64,000 bases of DNA, taken from assembly GCF_021109255.1 (NCBI RefSeq), contig NZ_JAJODG010000002.1; one strand, given 5' to 3'. The notes beneath the pieces are model-generated. The model did no database searches. It saw nothing but the letters and a program-made list of their open reading frames with translations, and had not been told where the DNA came from. Origin of the DNA: Merdimmobilis hominis (GTDB lineage: Bacteria > Bacillota > Clostridia > Oscillospirales > Ruminococcaceae). Positions 26,180 to 34,215 of this stretch are shown piece after piece. Numbering within the stretch: position 1 is the first letter of the stretch; the number at the start of each line of letters is the position of its first letter. Both the position numbers and the translations under genes were made by a program.

Positions 26180-26416
26180 GTGGCACAATGTAAGGGTAAG
26201 GATAAACAGAAGGAACACCCCTCCTCGGTGCTGACGCCGGAACAGCTGGTTACTGCTGCGGTCACCATCGCCCTTGCCACCAGCCAGGGAAAAACCCAGC
26301 AGGAACTGGAAACCTTGATCAATTTGTTCAACTTGGTCAGCGATATCCTGGATGCCATTCTGGCTCAGCGCGCCATTGTCAATAAAACGTTGATCGTCAC
26401 CGAGAACGTGGATTAA
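26180..26416 (+). CDS. Small hypothetical protein, 78 residues
   Basis: A basic start (VAQCKGKDKQKEHPSS) and two hydrophobic helices (LVTAAVTIALATSQGKTQQE and LETLINLFNLVSDILDAI) with an AQRAI stretch. It resembles small DUF6774-type proteins of Clostridia from memory, which is uncertain. The start is a GTG with only a weak site; the gene follows the CCA homologue by 54 bases and ends at a strong terminator. Function unknown. Confidence 0.55.
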   Translation: MAQCKGKDKQKEHPSSVLTPEQLVTAAVTIALATSQGKTQQELETLINLFNLVSDILDAILAQRAIVNKTLIVTENVD

Positions 26417-26422
26417 ATCTGA

Positions 26423-26460
26423 AAAAAGCAGCTTTGGAATATCCAAAGCTGCTTTTCGTT
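26423..26460. terminator. Bidirectional terminator
   Basis: aagcagctttgga and tccaaagctgctt flank ATA as a perfect 13-bp stem, with A6 before and TTTCGTTTT after. It separates convergent genes. Confidence 0.92.
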
Positions 26461-26467
26461 TTATCCA

Positions 26468-27154
26468 TTATTCTTTGGGACCTCTGGTCTCATGATTCCC
26501 TGGATAGCCGCCGGGGCGGTATCCCCCTTGGTACCCGCCGTAATTCTGATAACCTCCATAACCGCCGAAGCCATCGAAACCGCCATAGGCGGCCTCCCCA
26601 CAGGAGACCGACGGCTTATTGCGGATGGAAAACAGAACAAAGGGGGAGATGAATGGAAACACGATGGAAAGAACCAGCATCAAGGTGATCTGGCCGCGCA
26701 TATAGTCCCGGTAAATCACCGACAAGGCAATATAATACAAAACGGTGGTAGCAAGGCCGATTAAGCTGCTCCACGGGCTGCCGATTATATAGCCCCCCAT
26801 GCCGATGTGCCCGCCTGCCCGCAGGTCACCCAACAGAAAGGCCAACGCACCGGTGGAGCACAGGTTCAGCACCAGCAAAATCCAGCCGAAGTAGGTCTTT
26901 TTGCCGCGTTTGATGTTGATGTCATCAGCAATAGCTCCATACAGATAATTCCGGGCAAAAGGAATCCAGGCCAGCCAGGGACGCTGGTACCCTCGCCGCT
27001 TGGAAATCTTGTAATAGGCGATGGAGCTGAAAATATAGCTGATAATCCAGTAGACCATAAGCACCAAGAAAATCAGAGAAACCACCGCGGCAAGAAATCC
27101 CAGGAGAGCCGCCGCCCCCGATGAGCTATAATAACGATAACCGTACACATGCAT
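26468..27154 (-). CDS. Multipass membrane protein with Gly/Tyr-rich tail
   Basis: 228 residues. After MHVYGYRYYSSSGAAALLGF come about four helices (AAVVSLIFLVLMVYWIISYI, a segment near 85-105, one near 125-145, and LMLVLSIVFPFISPFVLFSI). YYKISKRRGYQRPWLAWIPF is typical of an uncharacterised clostridial membrane family. The last 45 residues are built of GGY-type repeats (GGFDGFGGYGGYQNYGGYQG), which look disordered and cytoplasmic. The ATG at 27154 follows CCGGAGG closely. No function can be assigned. Confidence 0.75.
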   Translation of the reverse strand: MHVYGYRYYSSSGAAALLGFLAAVVSLIFLVLMVYWIISYIFSSIAYYKISKRRGYQRPWLAWIPFARNYLYGAIADDINIKRGKKTYFGWILLVLNLCSTGALAFLLGDLRAGGHIGMGGYIIGSPWSSLIGLATTVLYYIALSVIYRDYMRGQITLMLVLSIVFPFISPFVLFSIRNKPSVSCGEAAYGGFDGFGGYGGYQNYGGYQGGYRPGGYPGNHETRGPKE

Positions 27155-27357
27155 TCCTCCGGTTTCACAGGATGATCCCAATGGGAAAACTTTACATTTC
27201 CCACAAAGTATACTACAATGAATAATATTATTCTACCATGAATAGCAGGAAAATGTATGAAGATTTTCGAAACTTCTTGCCAGAAAACGGACAAGCCCCT
27301 ACTGCTAACCACTTTTTCCCATTATTGTGTAGAATCAGCCATCTGAATTCAGCCAAT

Positions 27358-27389
27358 TGATCTGTAAAGATATACCCCTTTACAGATCA
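27358..27389. repeat. Perfect inverted repeat upstream of the metH operon
   Basis: tgatctgtaaa (27358-27368) and tttacagatca (27379-27389), 11-base arms around gatatacccc. There is no T run, so a protein operator is more likely than a terminator. It lies 74 bases before the first gene of the operon in an AT-rich 280-base gap where no S-box or B12 riboswitch core is seen. Confidence 0.65.
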
Positions 27390-27462
27390 TTACCCGCTCA
27401 CAATAGACTAAATTAAACTATGTTTTGATCATAAACAGGACAATCTGCACAAGGAGGTCACC

Positions 27463-28140
27463 ATGGAGCCTTTTCCCTTCCCCATCCGGCGGGAGGAGAC
27501 CCTGCGCTACCTGGGGTACCAGGGCCAGCCTCTGGAGGACTCCCTTCTGGAAAAACTGAACCTGGCCCGGGAGAGAATCCGCAGGGTGAGCCGCCCTCTC
27601 TACACCTATCGGATATTTCCCCTCAGCCGCACCGAAACCGGGCTTGTTCCCCAAGGGACAAGCCTCCTCCTTTCAGGTGAAGACATCGCAAACCACCTGG
27701 CCGGATGTAACCAGGTGGCGCTGATGGCCGCCACCTTGGGGGTTCAGGTGGACAAGGAGATTAAATACCTAGAATTGACCGATATGACCCTTGGCGCTAT
27801 GGCGGATGCTGCCGCAACCGCTGCGGTGGAGGAGCTGTGCGATTGGGTGGAGGTCACTGTCCACCAGGAGGCTAAATGTCACGGTCTATTCGCCACCGGG
27901 CGGTTCAGCCCTGGCTATGGAGACCTTCCCATCCGCTTACAGCGGGAATTTACCCGGGCGCTGGACACCCCCAAAACCATCGGCCTCACCGTCAACGGCT
28001 CGGGAATCCTCCTGCCCCGCAAATCAGTGACCGCCATCCTGGGGTTATCGTCAGAACCTATCGCCGCCGCAGGCCGGAGCTGTACCTCCTGCCCAAACTG
28101 GGAAAGCTGTCCATACCGAAAAGGGGGGGACTTTTTGTGA
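27463..28140 (+). CDS. Free-standing methionine synthase activation-domain protein
   Basis: 225 residues. RFSPGYGDLPIRLQREFTRA is the signature of the MetH activation domain, which binds S-adenosylmethionine for reductive remethylation of inactivated cob(II)alamin. The C-terminus carries CTSCPNWESCPYRKGG, a small cysteine cluster that may bind metal and is common in this free-standing type. AAGGAGG stands 7 bases before the ATG. Its last codons overlap the metH start (GTGA), so the two products are likely made in equal amounts and act together. Confidence 0.92.
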   Translation: MEPFPFPIRREETLRYLGYQGQPLEDSLLEKLNLARERIRRVSRPLYTYRIFPLSRTETGLVPQGTSLLLSGEDIANHLAGCNQVALMAATLGVQVDKEIKYLELTDMTLGAMADAAATAAVEELCDWVEVTVHQEAKCHGLFATGRFSPGYGDLPIRLQREFTRALDTPKTIGLTVNGSGILLPRKSVTAILGLSSEPIAAAGRSCTSCPNWESCPYRKGGDFL

Positions 28141-30500
28141 ACCGGACAAAACAACTGTTTAGCCAGCCCCTACTGCTGGACGGGGCCATGGGAACTATGC
28201 TCCTCAAACACGGGCTGAAGACGGGAGAACGACCAGAGCTTCTCTGCCTCACCGCCCCCGATGCCATCGAGCAGATCCACCGGGATTACTTCGCTGCTGG
28301 AGCCCAGGTGGTGTACACCAACACCTTTGGGGCCAGCGGCTTAAAACTCCAAGGGAGTGGCCATACCCCAGATCAAGTTATCCCAGCGGCAGTGGCCATC
28401 GCCCGCAAAGCGGCCGCAGACTTTGGCGGTCTGGTGGCGCTGGACATCGGCCCCCTGGGGGAACTGCTGGAGCCCATGGGGACCCTCCCCTTTGAGGCAG
28501 CCTATGGGCAGTTTCGGGAACAGATATTGGCCGGCGCATCCGGGGCGGATCTCATCGTCATTGAGACGATGACCGACCTCCAGGAGATGCGGGCGGCCCT
28601 GCTGGCCGCCAAGGAGAACTCCCCCCTGCCTGTGTTCTGCTCCATGTCCTTTGACGAGGGGGGGCGCACCTTCACCGGCTGCGATGTCCGGGCCATGGCC
28701 CTCACCTTGGAGGGGATGGGCGCAGATGCCATCGGCATCAACTGCTCCCTGGGGCCCTTTGAAATCTACCCCATCGCCCAGGAGCTGGCCCAGTGGACCA
28801 ACCTTCCCTTGCTGATCAAAGCCAACGCCGGCCTCCCAGCGGTGGAAAACGGCGAGACGGTCTATAAAATCGGGCCGGAGGAATACGCTCGGGGGATGGC
28901 CCGGTTCCTGGATCTGGGTGCCTCCATTCTGGGGGGCTGCTGCGGCACCGATCCCCGATATATCGCCGCCCTGAGGGAAGCAGTCGCAGGCAGGAGCCCC
29001 GCTTCCCGCCAAAAAGTGATCCGCTCTGCGGTCTGCTCCCCCTCCCAGGTGGTGGAGCTGGACCGCGCCCGGATTGTCGGGGAGCGGATCAATCCCACCG
29101 GCAAACCGGCAATGAAACAGGCCCTGTTGGATGGGGATTCCAGCTACCTGGCCCGCCAGGGTATCCAGCAGGCAGAGGCCGGCGCCCACCTTTTGGACGT
29201 CAATGTAGGGCTCCCGGGCCTCGACGAAGCAGCGGCGATGAAACAGGCGGTCAAGGCCCTCCAAGAGGTGCTGGACCTGCCCTTGGTGCTCGACTCCTCC
29301 TCTCCCGCCGCTCTGGAGGCCGCCCTGCGGGTGTACTGCGGCCGCGCTGTAATCAATTCGGTCAGCGGAAAAGAGGAGTCAATGGCGCAGGTTTTCCCTC
29401 TGGCCCGCAAATACGGCGCCATGGTCATCGGCCTCACTTTGGATGAAAACGGGATTCCATCCTCGGCCCGGGAACGCCTTGCCGTGGCCAAAAAAATCCG
29501 GGACCGCGCCCTGTCCTACGGCATCCCGGAAGAGCGGCTGCTCATCGACTGCCTGACCCTCACCGTCAGCTCCGGGCAGCACAATGCCACCGAAACCTTG
29601 GAAGCGGCCGCCCTGGTCAAACGGGAGCTGGGGCTGAAAACCATCCTGGGCGTCTCCAACATCTCCTTTGGCCTTCCGGCACGGGAAGCCCTCAACCAGG
29701 CCTTTCTCTCCATGGCGCTGGGCCGCGGGCTGGATATTGCCATCCTCAACCCCAACAACAAGGGGATGATGGACGCCTTTTTCGCTTCTGCCACCCTCAC
29801 CGGGCAGGATACATCCTGTGCCGCATTCCTCTCCCGATTTGCCGGGGAGTCGGAAACGAAGCCCCTCCCCTCGGGCCAGGACATGGAGATCGGTCACGCC
29901 ATCGCCCGAGGGCTTAGAGCACAGGCCAGGGAAGCCTGCCTTCGCCTACTCTCTTCCCTGCCCCCTATGGAGATCGTCAACCGCCATTTAATCCCCGTTC
30001 TGGACCAGGTGGGCAGAGATTATGAGGAGGGGCGCATCTTCCTCCCCCAGCTGATCCAGTCGGCAGAGGCGGCCAAATCCGCCTTTGAACTCCTCAAAGA
30101 AACCCTGGCCAAAAAGGGGCCTCAAACCCATTCCAAGGGCGCCATCCTTCTGGCCACAGTGGAGGGGGACATCCACGACATCGGCAAGAACATCGTCAAG
30201 GTAGTGTTGGAAAACTACGGCTACACCATCCTTGACCTAGGAAAAGATGTCCCCCCCGCCGCAGTGGTGCAGGCTGCTAAGGAGCGGGACATCCGGTTGG
30301 TGGGCCTCTCCGCTCTGATGACCACAACCGTCCCCAGCATGGAGAAGACCATCCGCCTGCTGCGGCAGGAGCTCCCCCAGTGCAAAGTGATGGTGGGCGG
30401 CGCGGTGCTCACCGCCGAATACGCCAAATCCATCGGCGCAGACTTCTATGCGGCGGATGCCCAGCAGTCGGTGCAGTTCGCCCGGCAGGTACTTGGATAA
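28137..30500 (+). CDS. metH: Cobalamin-dependent methionine synthase lacking the activation domain
   Basis: 787 residues. The homocysteine-binding barrel (1-300) starts LLLDGAMGTMLLKHG and has the three Zn Cys in GINCSLGP (about 202) and GGCCGTDP (about 267-268). The pterin-binding barrel follows with VGERINPTGKPAMKQALL, then the cap (about 590-660) and the B12 Rossmann domain with VEGDIHDIGKNIV, whose His near 677 is the lower axial cobalt ligand, and MVGGAVLTAEYA. The fourth domain is absent; the neighbouring gene encodes it. It makes methionine from homocysteine and methyl-tetrahydrofolate. GTG overlaps the preceding stop. Confidence 0.96.
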   Translation: MNRTKQLFSQPLLLDGAMGTMLLKHGLKTGERPELLCLTAPDAIEQIHRDYFAAGAQVVYTNTFGASGLKLQGSGHTPDQVIPAAVAIARKAAADFGGLVALDIGPLGELLEPMGTLPFEAAYGQFREQILAGASGADLIVIETMTDLQEMRAALLAAKENSPLPVFCSMSFDEGGRTFTGCDVRAMALTLEGMGADAIGINCSLGPFEIYPIAQELAQWTNLPLLIKANAGLPAVENGETVYKIGPEEYARGMARFLDLGASILGGCCGTDPRYIAALREAVAGRSPASRQKVIRSAVCSPSQVVELDRARIVGERINPTGKPAMKQALLDGDSSYLARQGIQQAEAGAHLLDVNVGLPGLDEAAAMKQAVKALQEVLDLPLVLDSSSPAALEAALRVYCGRAVINSVSGKEESMAQVFPLARKYGAMVIGLTLDENGIPSSARERLAVAKKIRDRALSYGIPEERLLIDCLTLTVSSGQHNATETLEAAALVKRELGLKTILGVSNISFGLPAREALNQAFLSMALGRGLDIAILNPNNKGMMDAFFASATLTGQDTSCAAFLSRFAGESETKPLPSGQDMEIGHAIARGLRAQAREACLRLLSSLPPMEIVNRHLIPVLDQVGRDYEEGRIFLPQLIQSAEAAKSAFELLKETLAKKGPQTHSKGAILLATVEGDIHDIGKNIVKVVLENYGYTILDLGKDVPPAAVVQAAKERDIRLVGLSALMTTTVPSMEKTIRLLRQELPQCKVMVGGAVLTAEYAKSIGADFYAADAQQSVQFARQVLG

Positions 30501-30502
30501 AC

Positions 30503-30539
30503 AAAAAGCGCCTTCGGCCTGGGCCGGGGGCGCTTTTTT
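30503..30539 (+). terminator. Terminator after metH
   Basis: aaaagcgcc (30504-30512) pairs with ggcgctttt (30529-30537) and is followed by further T; the inner part is GC-rich. It may also serve the convergent lipoprotein gene. Confidence 0.85.
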
Positions 30540-30544
30540 ACTCT

Positions 30545-30997
30545 CTATACAGTGGGATTTTCGCCGGGAGGGGTGGGGGCCAGCTCTAAAATTGACACCG
30601 CATCCCTTTGCGGGTAGGTCTTTAAAAAATCCTCAATTTTCCCGATGTTTTCCGCCCCGGCCGCAGTGATCAAAACTTGGCCATCGGTGCTGATCTCCAC
30701 CCCGGTGATACAGGGGGCGATCTCACTCTCCTGAATCTCCTCCATGATTTTCTCCAGCTGCCCTTCAGAATAAGTCTCCGGCTGAACGGCGGGATCTTGC
30801 ATGGATGGTTCCCAGGGGGTCGATGGGTTTGGGGTGGGCTCAGCCGGATCAGGGGGATTTTCTCCCTGGGCTGGTTCTGAACCAGATACCGGGACAGAGA
30901 CATTCTCACTGCTGGATGGGATTTCCCCGTTCTGGCAGGCAGCCAGCAGGCAGAATGACAGCAGCAGCGCCGCCAAAAACAATCTCTTTTTCTTCAA
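30545..30997 (-). CDS. Hypothetical lipoprotein
   Basis: 150 residues. Signal MKKKRLFLAALLLSFCLLAAC has a lipobox (LAAC). A Pro/Ser/Glu-rich linker (to about residue 75) is followed by a small domain of about 70 residues with EISTDGQVLITAAGAENIGK and KIEDFLKTYPQRDAVSIL, which I do not recognise. It stands between the metH terminator and the flavodoxin-like gene, and could be read from the promoter of the latter (35 bases between them). Confidence 0.65.
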   Translation of the reverse strand: MKKKRLFLAALLLSFCLLAACQNGEIPSSSENVSVPVSGSEPAQGENPPDPAEPTPNPSTPWEPSMQDPAVQPETYSEGQLEKIMEEIQESEIAPCITGVEISTDGQVLITAAGAENIGKIEDFLKTYPQRDAVSILELAPTPPGENPTV

Positions 30998-31032
30998 AGT
31001 GTTCTCCTTCTTTCCAAACTAGAATCGAATCG

Positions 31033-31581
31033 CTACAAGGCCGCGCCCAGCGCCTTCGCCTGATCGAGGAACCCTGTGGTTTTGATATCCCCCTTGTCCC
31101 AGACACCGTCCGCCAGGATCATGCCCCGGTCGGTCCATTTCATGTACTCCACCATCAGCTCATAAGTGGCCCGGGCGCCGTCAAATTTGTAGGGCACCCC
31201 GGCGGCAGTCATCAGCAGGACGCTCTCCTGAATGTGCAGGCTGCTGGTGCGCTCCTGCCGGCCATAGGGGTAGAAGCGGTCCAGCACCGCACGCACCTGG
31301 GCATTGAGGTCGAAAAAATAGAGGGGCGAAGTGATGACCAAAACGTCCGCCTGTTCCAATAGAGGGTAAGCTTCCTGCATCCGGTCCTTCTGAACGCAGG
31401 GCGCGCCGGTCTTCCAGCACCCGCCGCAGGCCATGCACCCGGCGATGCCGCCTTTGCCCGCGTCAAAGTATGTGACGGTGTGGCCAGCCGACTCCGCGCC
31501 TTCGGCAAACGCCTTAGCCAACAGATGGCTGTTGCCTTCCTTGCGGGGGCTGCCCAGCAAAATCAATACATTTTTCCCCAT
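31033..31581 (-). CDS. Flavodoxin family NAD(P)H:FMN-type oxidoreductase
   Basis: 182 residues. KNVLILLGSPRKEGNSHLLA is the FMN phosphate-binding loop, CMACGGCWKTGAPCVQKDRM the Cys-rich iron-sulfur-flavoprotein-like stretch, and VLVITSPLYFFDLNAQVRAV the second flavin loop. Members carry electrons or reduce quinones and other small compounds in anaerobes. The ATG at 31581 follows GGGAGGAA; the upstream in-frame start at 31674 lies in the promoter. The promoter is at 31646-31674. Confidence 0.9.
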   Translation of the reverse strand: MGKNVLILLGSPRKEGNSHLLAKAFAEGAESAGHTVTYFDAGKGGIAGCMACGGCWKTGAPCVQKDRMQEAYPLLEQADVLVITSPLYFFDLNAQVRAVLDRFYPYGRQERTSSLHIQESVLLMTAAGVPYKFDGARATYELMVEYMKWTDRGMILADGVWDKGDIKTTGFLDQAKALGAAL

Positions 31582-31645
31582 GATAATTCCTCCCTGCTTT
31601 CGGCAAATAGAAATAATATAGATAAATATATATTCTTCTATTTTG

Positions 31646-31674
31646 AGTATAGCAAATTTTACCGGTACCGTCAA
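31646..31674 (-). promoter_or_regulatory. sigma-A promoter of the flavodoxin-like gene
   Basis: Minus strand: TTGACG (31669-31674), 17-base spacer, TATACT (31646-31651). The -35 overlaps the stop codon of the IorB-like gene. Confidence 0.75.
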
Positions 31675-32099
31675 TCCCCCATCCTTTCACAGGCTGACAG
31701 CATCTGTTCCCATGTCTCTTGGGGCGAAGCAGGCAGCGGCTGGGCCTTCACTGGAAGCTCTTCCAACACAGGGTAATTCACCCGCCCGGCGCTGACAGCC
31801 GCAGGGTTTTCCCGCTTTTCTCCCAAGAAAAAGGTTCCTCCCTCCTTGAGGAAAGGGAGGTTTCGCACCCCTTCCAACTGCTCCAAGGCGATGAGGCAAT
31901 CGGCTTCCCCCAACCGGATTGGAGCAAAACAAGGCTTCTCCCCTGCCCGGAGAATCCAGCGGCACCCGCCGCCAATGTGGGACGGGCCCTCCCGTTGGAG
32001 GGTGGCCGCATACCCGCATTTCTCCAGCAGCAGGGCTAGGCCCTTTGCCCAAATGTCTATGGGCTGTACTCCACAGAGGACGATCACCCAATGTTTCAT
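31671..32099 (-). CDS. Short IorB-like (indolepyruvate oxidoreductase beta) protein
   Basis: 142 residues against about 190 for usual IorB. VIVLCGVQPIDIWAKGLALL corresponds to the GVGGQG start of the pyruvate/ketoacid oxidoreductase gamma domain, and QREGPSHIGGGCRWILRAGE to the AMSQRGGSV part; both are poorly kept. LGEADCLIALEQLEGVRNLP and FLKEGGTFFLGEK fit the family. The C-terminal helices with the conserved Asn are missing. ATG overlaps the IorA-like stop (ATGA). A reduced or changed function is likely. Confidence 0.7.
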   Translation of the reverse strand: MKHWVIVLCGVQPIDIWAKGLALLLEKCGYAATLQREGPSHIGGGCRWILRAGEKPCFAPIRLGEADCLIALEQLEGVRNLPFLKEGGTFFLGEKRENPAAVSAGRVNYPVLEELPVKAQPLPASPQETWEQMLSACERMGD

Positions 32100-33637
32100 G
32101 CTTTTTCCCCCTTTTGGATAGCTTTTACCGGGCAGATTTCCCCGCAGAGGCCGCATCCGGCACAGCAGTTTGGATCAATGGCGGACTTGTGCTCTGGGAA
32201 AGAGATGGCCGGGCACCCCATCCGCAGGCATTGGCGGCAGCCGGTACAGAGCTCCCGGTCCACCCGATGGGCCGGAAGGCTTTCCTCCTTGGCAGCACAG
32301 CTTCCGTGAAGGATGAGCACCGACCCCGGCCGGGCCATACAGCTGCGCACCCCATCCCGGATCTGGGATAAACTGTGGGAGTCTGCCTCCACAATGGGGA
32401 TATCCATCGCCCTTGCCACCTGTTGGGGGGTGAGCTGGGCGGGCTGGGCAGCATCTTCCAATACCACCGCAAAAATCCGGCTGGAGGAAAAATCCCCAAG
32501 CTGGGCAAAGCTGCACCCCTCCCACCCTTGTGCGGTGAGAAGAGCCGCAGTTTTTCCCGCCTTCCCCGGCCGGGAGGCGGCAAACCCCATGGCCAGGGCA
32601 AGGGGCGAACCGGCGCCGCAGCCGTCCACCCCTTTCATCAGCAGGCCAGCCCCCAAGCTGAGGCAGCCGCTTTCCACAAACACAGAGGCTTTTTCCTTTT
32701 TTAAGGTGTAAAGCACCCCGCGCCAGGGGCATCCCGGGCAGAGCTGGGGCGGCCGGGCGGGCAGATCCGGGGAAATGGTCTCTTCGGGCGCCCAGGGGAG
32801 GCCGGGTTCCACTGGGATTCCCGCCTCGGCCAGGATGGGGGCGAGGTACCGGCCTTTTTCCAGGAGGTAAAGATGCTCCACCGATTGGGAGAACCGGCGG
32901 ATCTCCTCCAGGTTTACCGGCCAGCCCATCCCCAGCTGGAGGACTGCGAGACGCTCCATCTGAGGGACGCTGTGGGCCATTCCGCCGGTGACGATCAGGC
33001 CGGTCTCCCCCTCCCCTTTTCTAGTGACACAAGGGGAAACTTCCAGCCAGGAGAGCAGCGCCTTCCGCCGTTCTGCCAACTGTATTTTCTGTTTTTCCGC
33101 CCCGGGAAGCCGGACAAACCGGCCGCTCTCCCGCTGGTAATCCAGGAGAGAGGCGCTCTGCCCTTGTGGAAACTCCACCATGCTGGCGGCATCCAGCAGC
33201 CATGGGCCCACTTCGGCCAGCACCGGCGCGGCGATCTTCCCGGAGAGGGCAAAGCCTTCCCCCAGGAGACTGGCGCAGTCCTGGGGCACAGCGGGGGTCA
33301 ACAAGGGGAGCTCCAGCTGCTGCGCCAAAGGACGCAGGTCTGCGGGCGGCGCATCCTCTTGCCCCACCAAAAGAAAGAGGATCCCTCCACCACAGCCCAG
33401 ATCGCTGATCCGGCTCAAAACGCCGGCGGAGGACGCCGACAAAACGCAGAGAGCCCTCGCTCCGGCGATAGATGTGCCAAAGGCCCGGTCAATGGCCTCC
33501 TCAGGGCGGGAGCAACCGGGTTCCTCAAGCAAATCCAAAAGGGAGGCAGTCTCCTGACGCCTCTCCCCAAAAACAAAACACACCTGGCCCTTCGCTGCTT
33601 GGGCGAGAGCTTCCCGCCCGGATTTCCATTCTTTCAC
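32096..33637 (-). CDS. Divergent IorA-like protein with C-terminal 2x[4Fe-4S] ferredoxin domain
   Basis: 513 residues, about 80 shorter than usual IorA. RPPQLCPGCPWRGVLYTLKK is a clear IorA landmark at the start of the thiamine-diphosphate domain, and the end has CTGCRQCLRMGCPAIS and CAGCGLCGEICPVKAI for two [4Fe-4S] clusters. However, the usual GDSTFFHSG / NxxT cofactor loop is replaced by TAQGWEGCSFAQLGDF...EDAAQP, and the N-terminal GYPGTP motif and NEK glutamate region are absent. The complex normally oxidises aromatic 2-ketoacids with ferredoxin. The start is taken at GTG 33637, 9 bases after GGGGG; an ATG at 33646 abuts it. Confidence 0.75.
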   Translation of the reverse strand: MKEWKSGREALAQAAKGQVCFVFGERRQETASLLDLLEEPGCSRPEEAIDRAFGTSIAGARALCVLSASSAGVLSRISDLGCGGGILFLLVGQEDAPPADLRPLAQQLELPLLTPAVPQDCASLLGEGFALSGKIAAPVLAEVGPWLLDAASMVEFPQGQSASLLDYQRESGRFVRLPGAEKQKIQLAERRKALLSWLEVSPCVTRKGEGETGLIVTGGMAHSVPQMERLAVLQLGMGWPVNLEEIRRFSQSVEHLYLLEKGRYLAPILAEAGIPVEPGLPWAPEETISPDLPARPPQLCPGCPWRGVLYTLKKEKASVFVESGCLSLGAGLLMKGVDGCGAGSPLALAMGFAASRPGKAGKTAALLTAQGWEGCSFAQLGDFSSSRIFAVVLEDAAQPAQLTPQQVARAMDIPIVEADSHSLSQIRDGVRSCMARPGSVLILHGSCAAKEESLPAHRVDRELCTGCRQCLRMGCPAISFPEHKSAIDPNCCAGCGLCGEICPVKAIQKGEKA

Positions 33638-33651
33638 CGAGATCATCCCCC

Positions 33652-34215
33652 TTATTTCTTGCGCTGTATGGCCACCAAAAACGGGGCGGAGGGCTGGTTG
33701 AGCAGCCGGTAGAAAAAGCTGTCAAACCGCCTGCTGTCCAGGCCCGCGGCAAGCCTCTGAACCAGCTCCCCCTCCAAGGCGCCCTCCCCATGGCCGGGGT
33801 AAACTGCCACCACCAGGACGCCGCCCGGTTTGAGCATCTCAGTCGCTGTCTGGATGGCGGAAAGGCTGGTCTCATGGCGGGTGGTCACCGCCTTGTCGCT
33901 GTGGGGCAGGTACCCCAGGTTGAACATCCCCCCATCGATGGGGCCCGTCACAAATTCCTTCACCCGGCTGTGGCAGGCGTGGATGAGGGTGTAATTCTCC
34001 CGGGCACCCCACTCTTTTAGATGTTTTCGGGTGCTCTTTACCGCCTCCTCTTGGATGTCAAAGGCGTAAACATGCCCCTCTTCCAGCCATTGGGAGAGGA
34101 AAAAGGTATCGTGGCCGTTGCCCATGGTGAAGTCCACCGCCACCCCGTCCCGCGGGACCAATTGGGTGATGAACTGCTTGGCCACATCTAATATTGAAGT
34201 CATGCTATAATCCAT
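33652..34215 (-). CDS. ytqB: SAM-dependent methyltransferase, YtqB type
   Basis: 187 residues. DGVAVDFTMGNGHDTFFLSQ is the SAM-binding motif I, HVYAFDIQEEAV motif II, and FNLGYLPHSDK the N-x-x-Y/L-type motif IV of the YtqB family. B. subtilis YtqB and relatives are grouped with rRNA methylases, and some methylate tRNA. It overlaps the preceding radical SAM gene by 11 bases, the same pair order as B. subtilis ytqA-ytqB. GGGAGGAA lies before the ATG. Confidence 0.88.
   Translation of the reverse strand: MDYSMTSILDVAKQFITQLVPRDGVAVDFTMGNGHDTFFLSQWLEEGHVYAFDIQEEAVKSTRKHLKEWGARENYTLIHACHSRVKEFVTGPIDGGMFNLGYLPHSDKAVTTRHETSLSAIQTATEMLKPGGVLVVAVYPGHGEGALEGELVQRLAAGLDSRRFDSFFYRLLNQPSAPFLVAIQRKK

Noticed and set aside
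27182..27462. SAM (S-box) or B12 riboswitch before metH
   Set aside because: I looked for both cores on the plus strand and found neither; only an inverted repeat is there.
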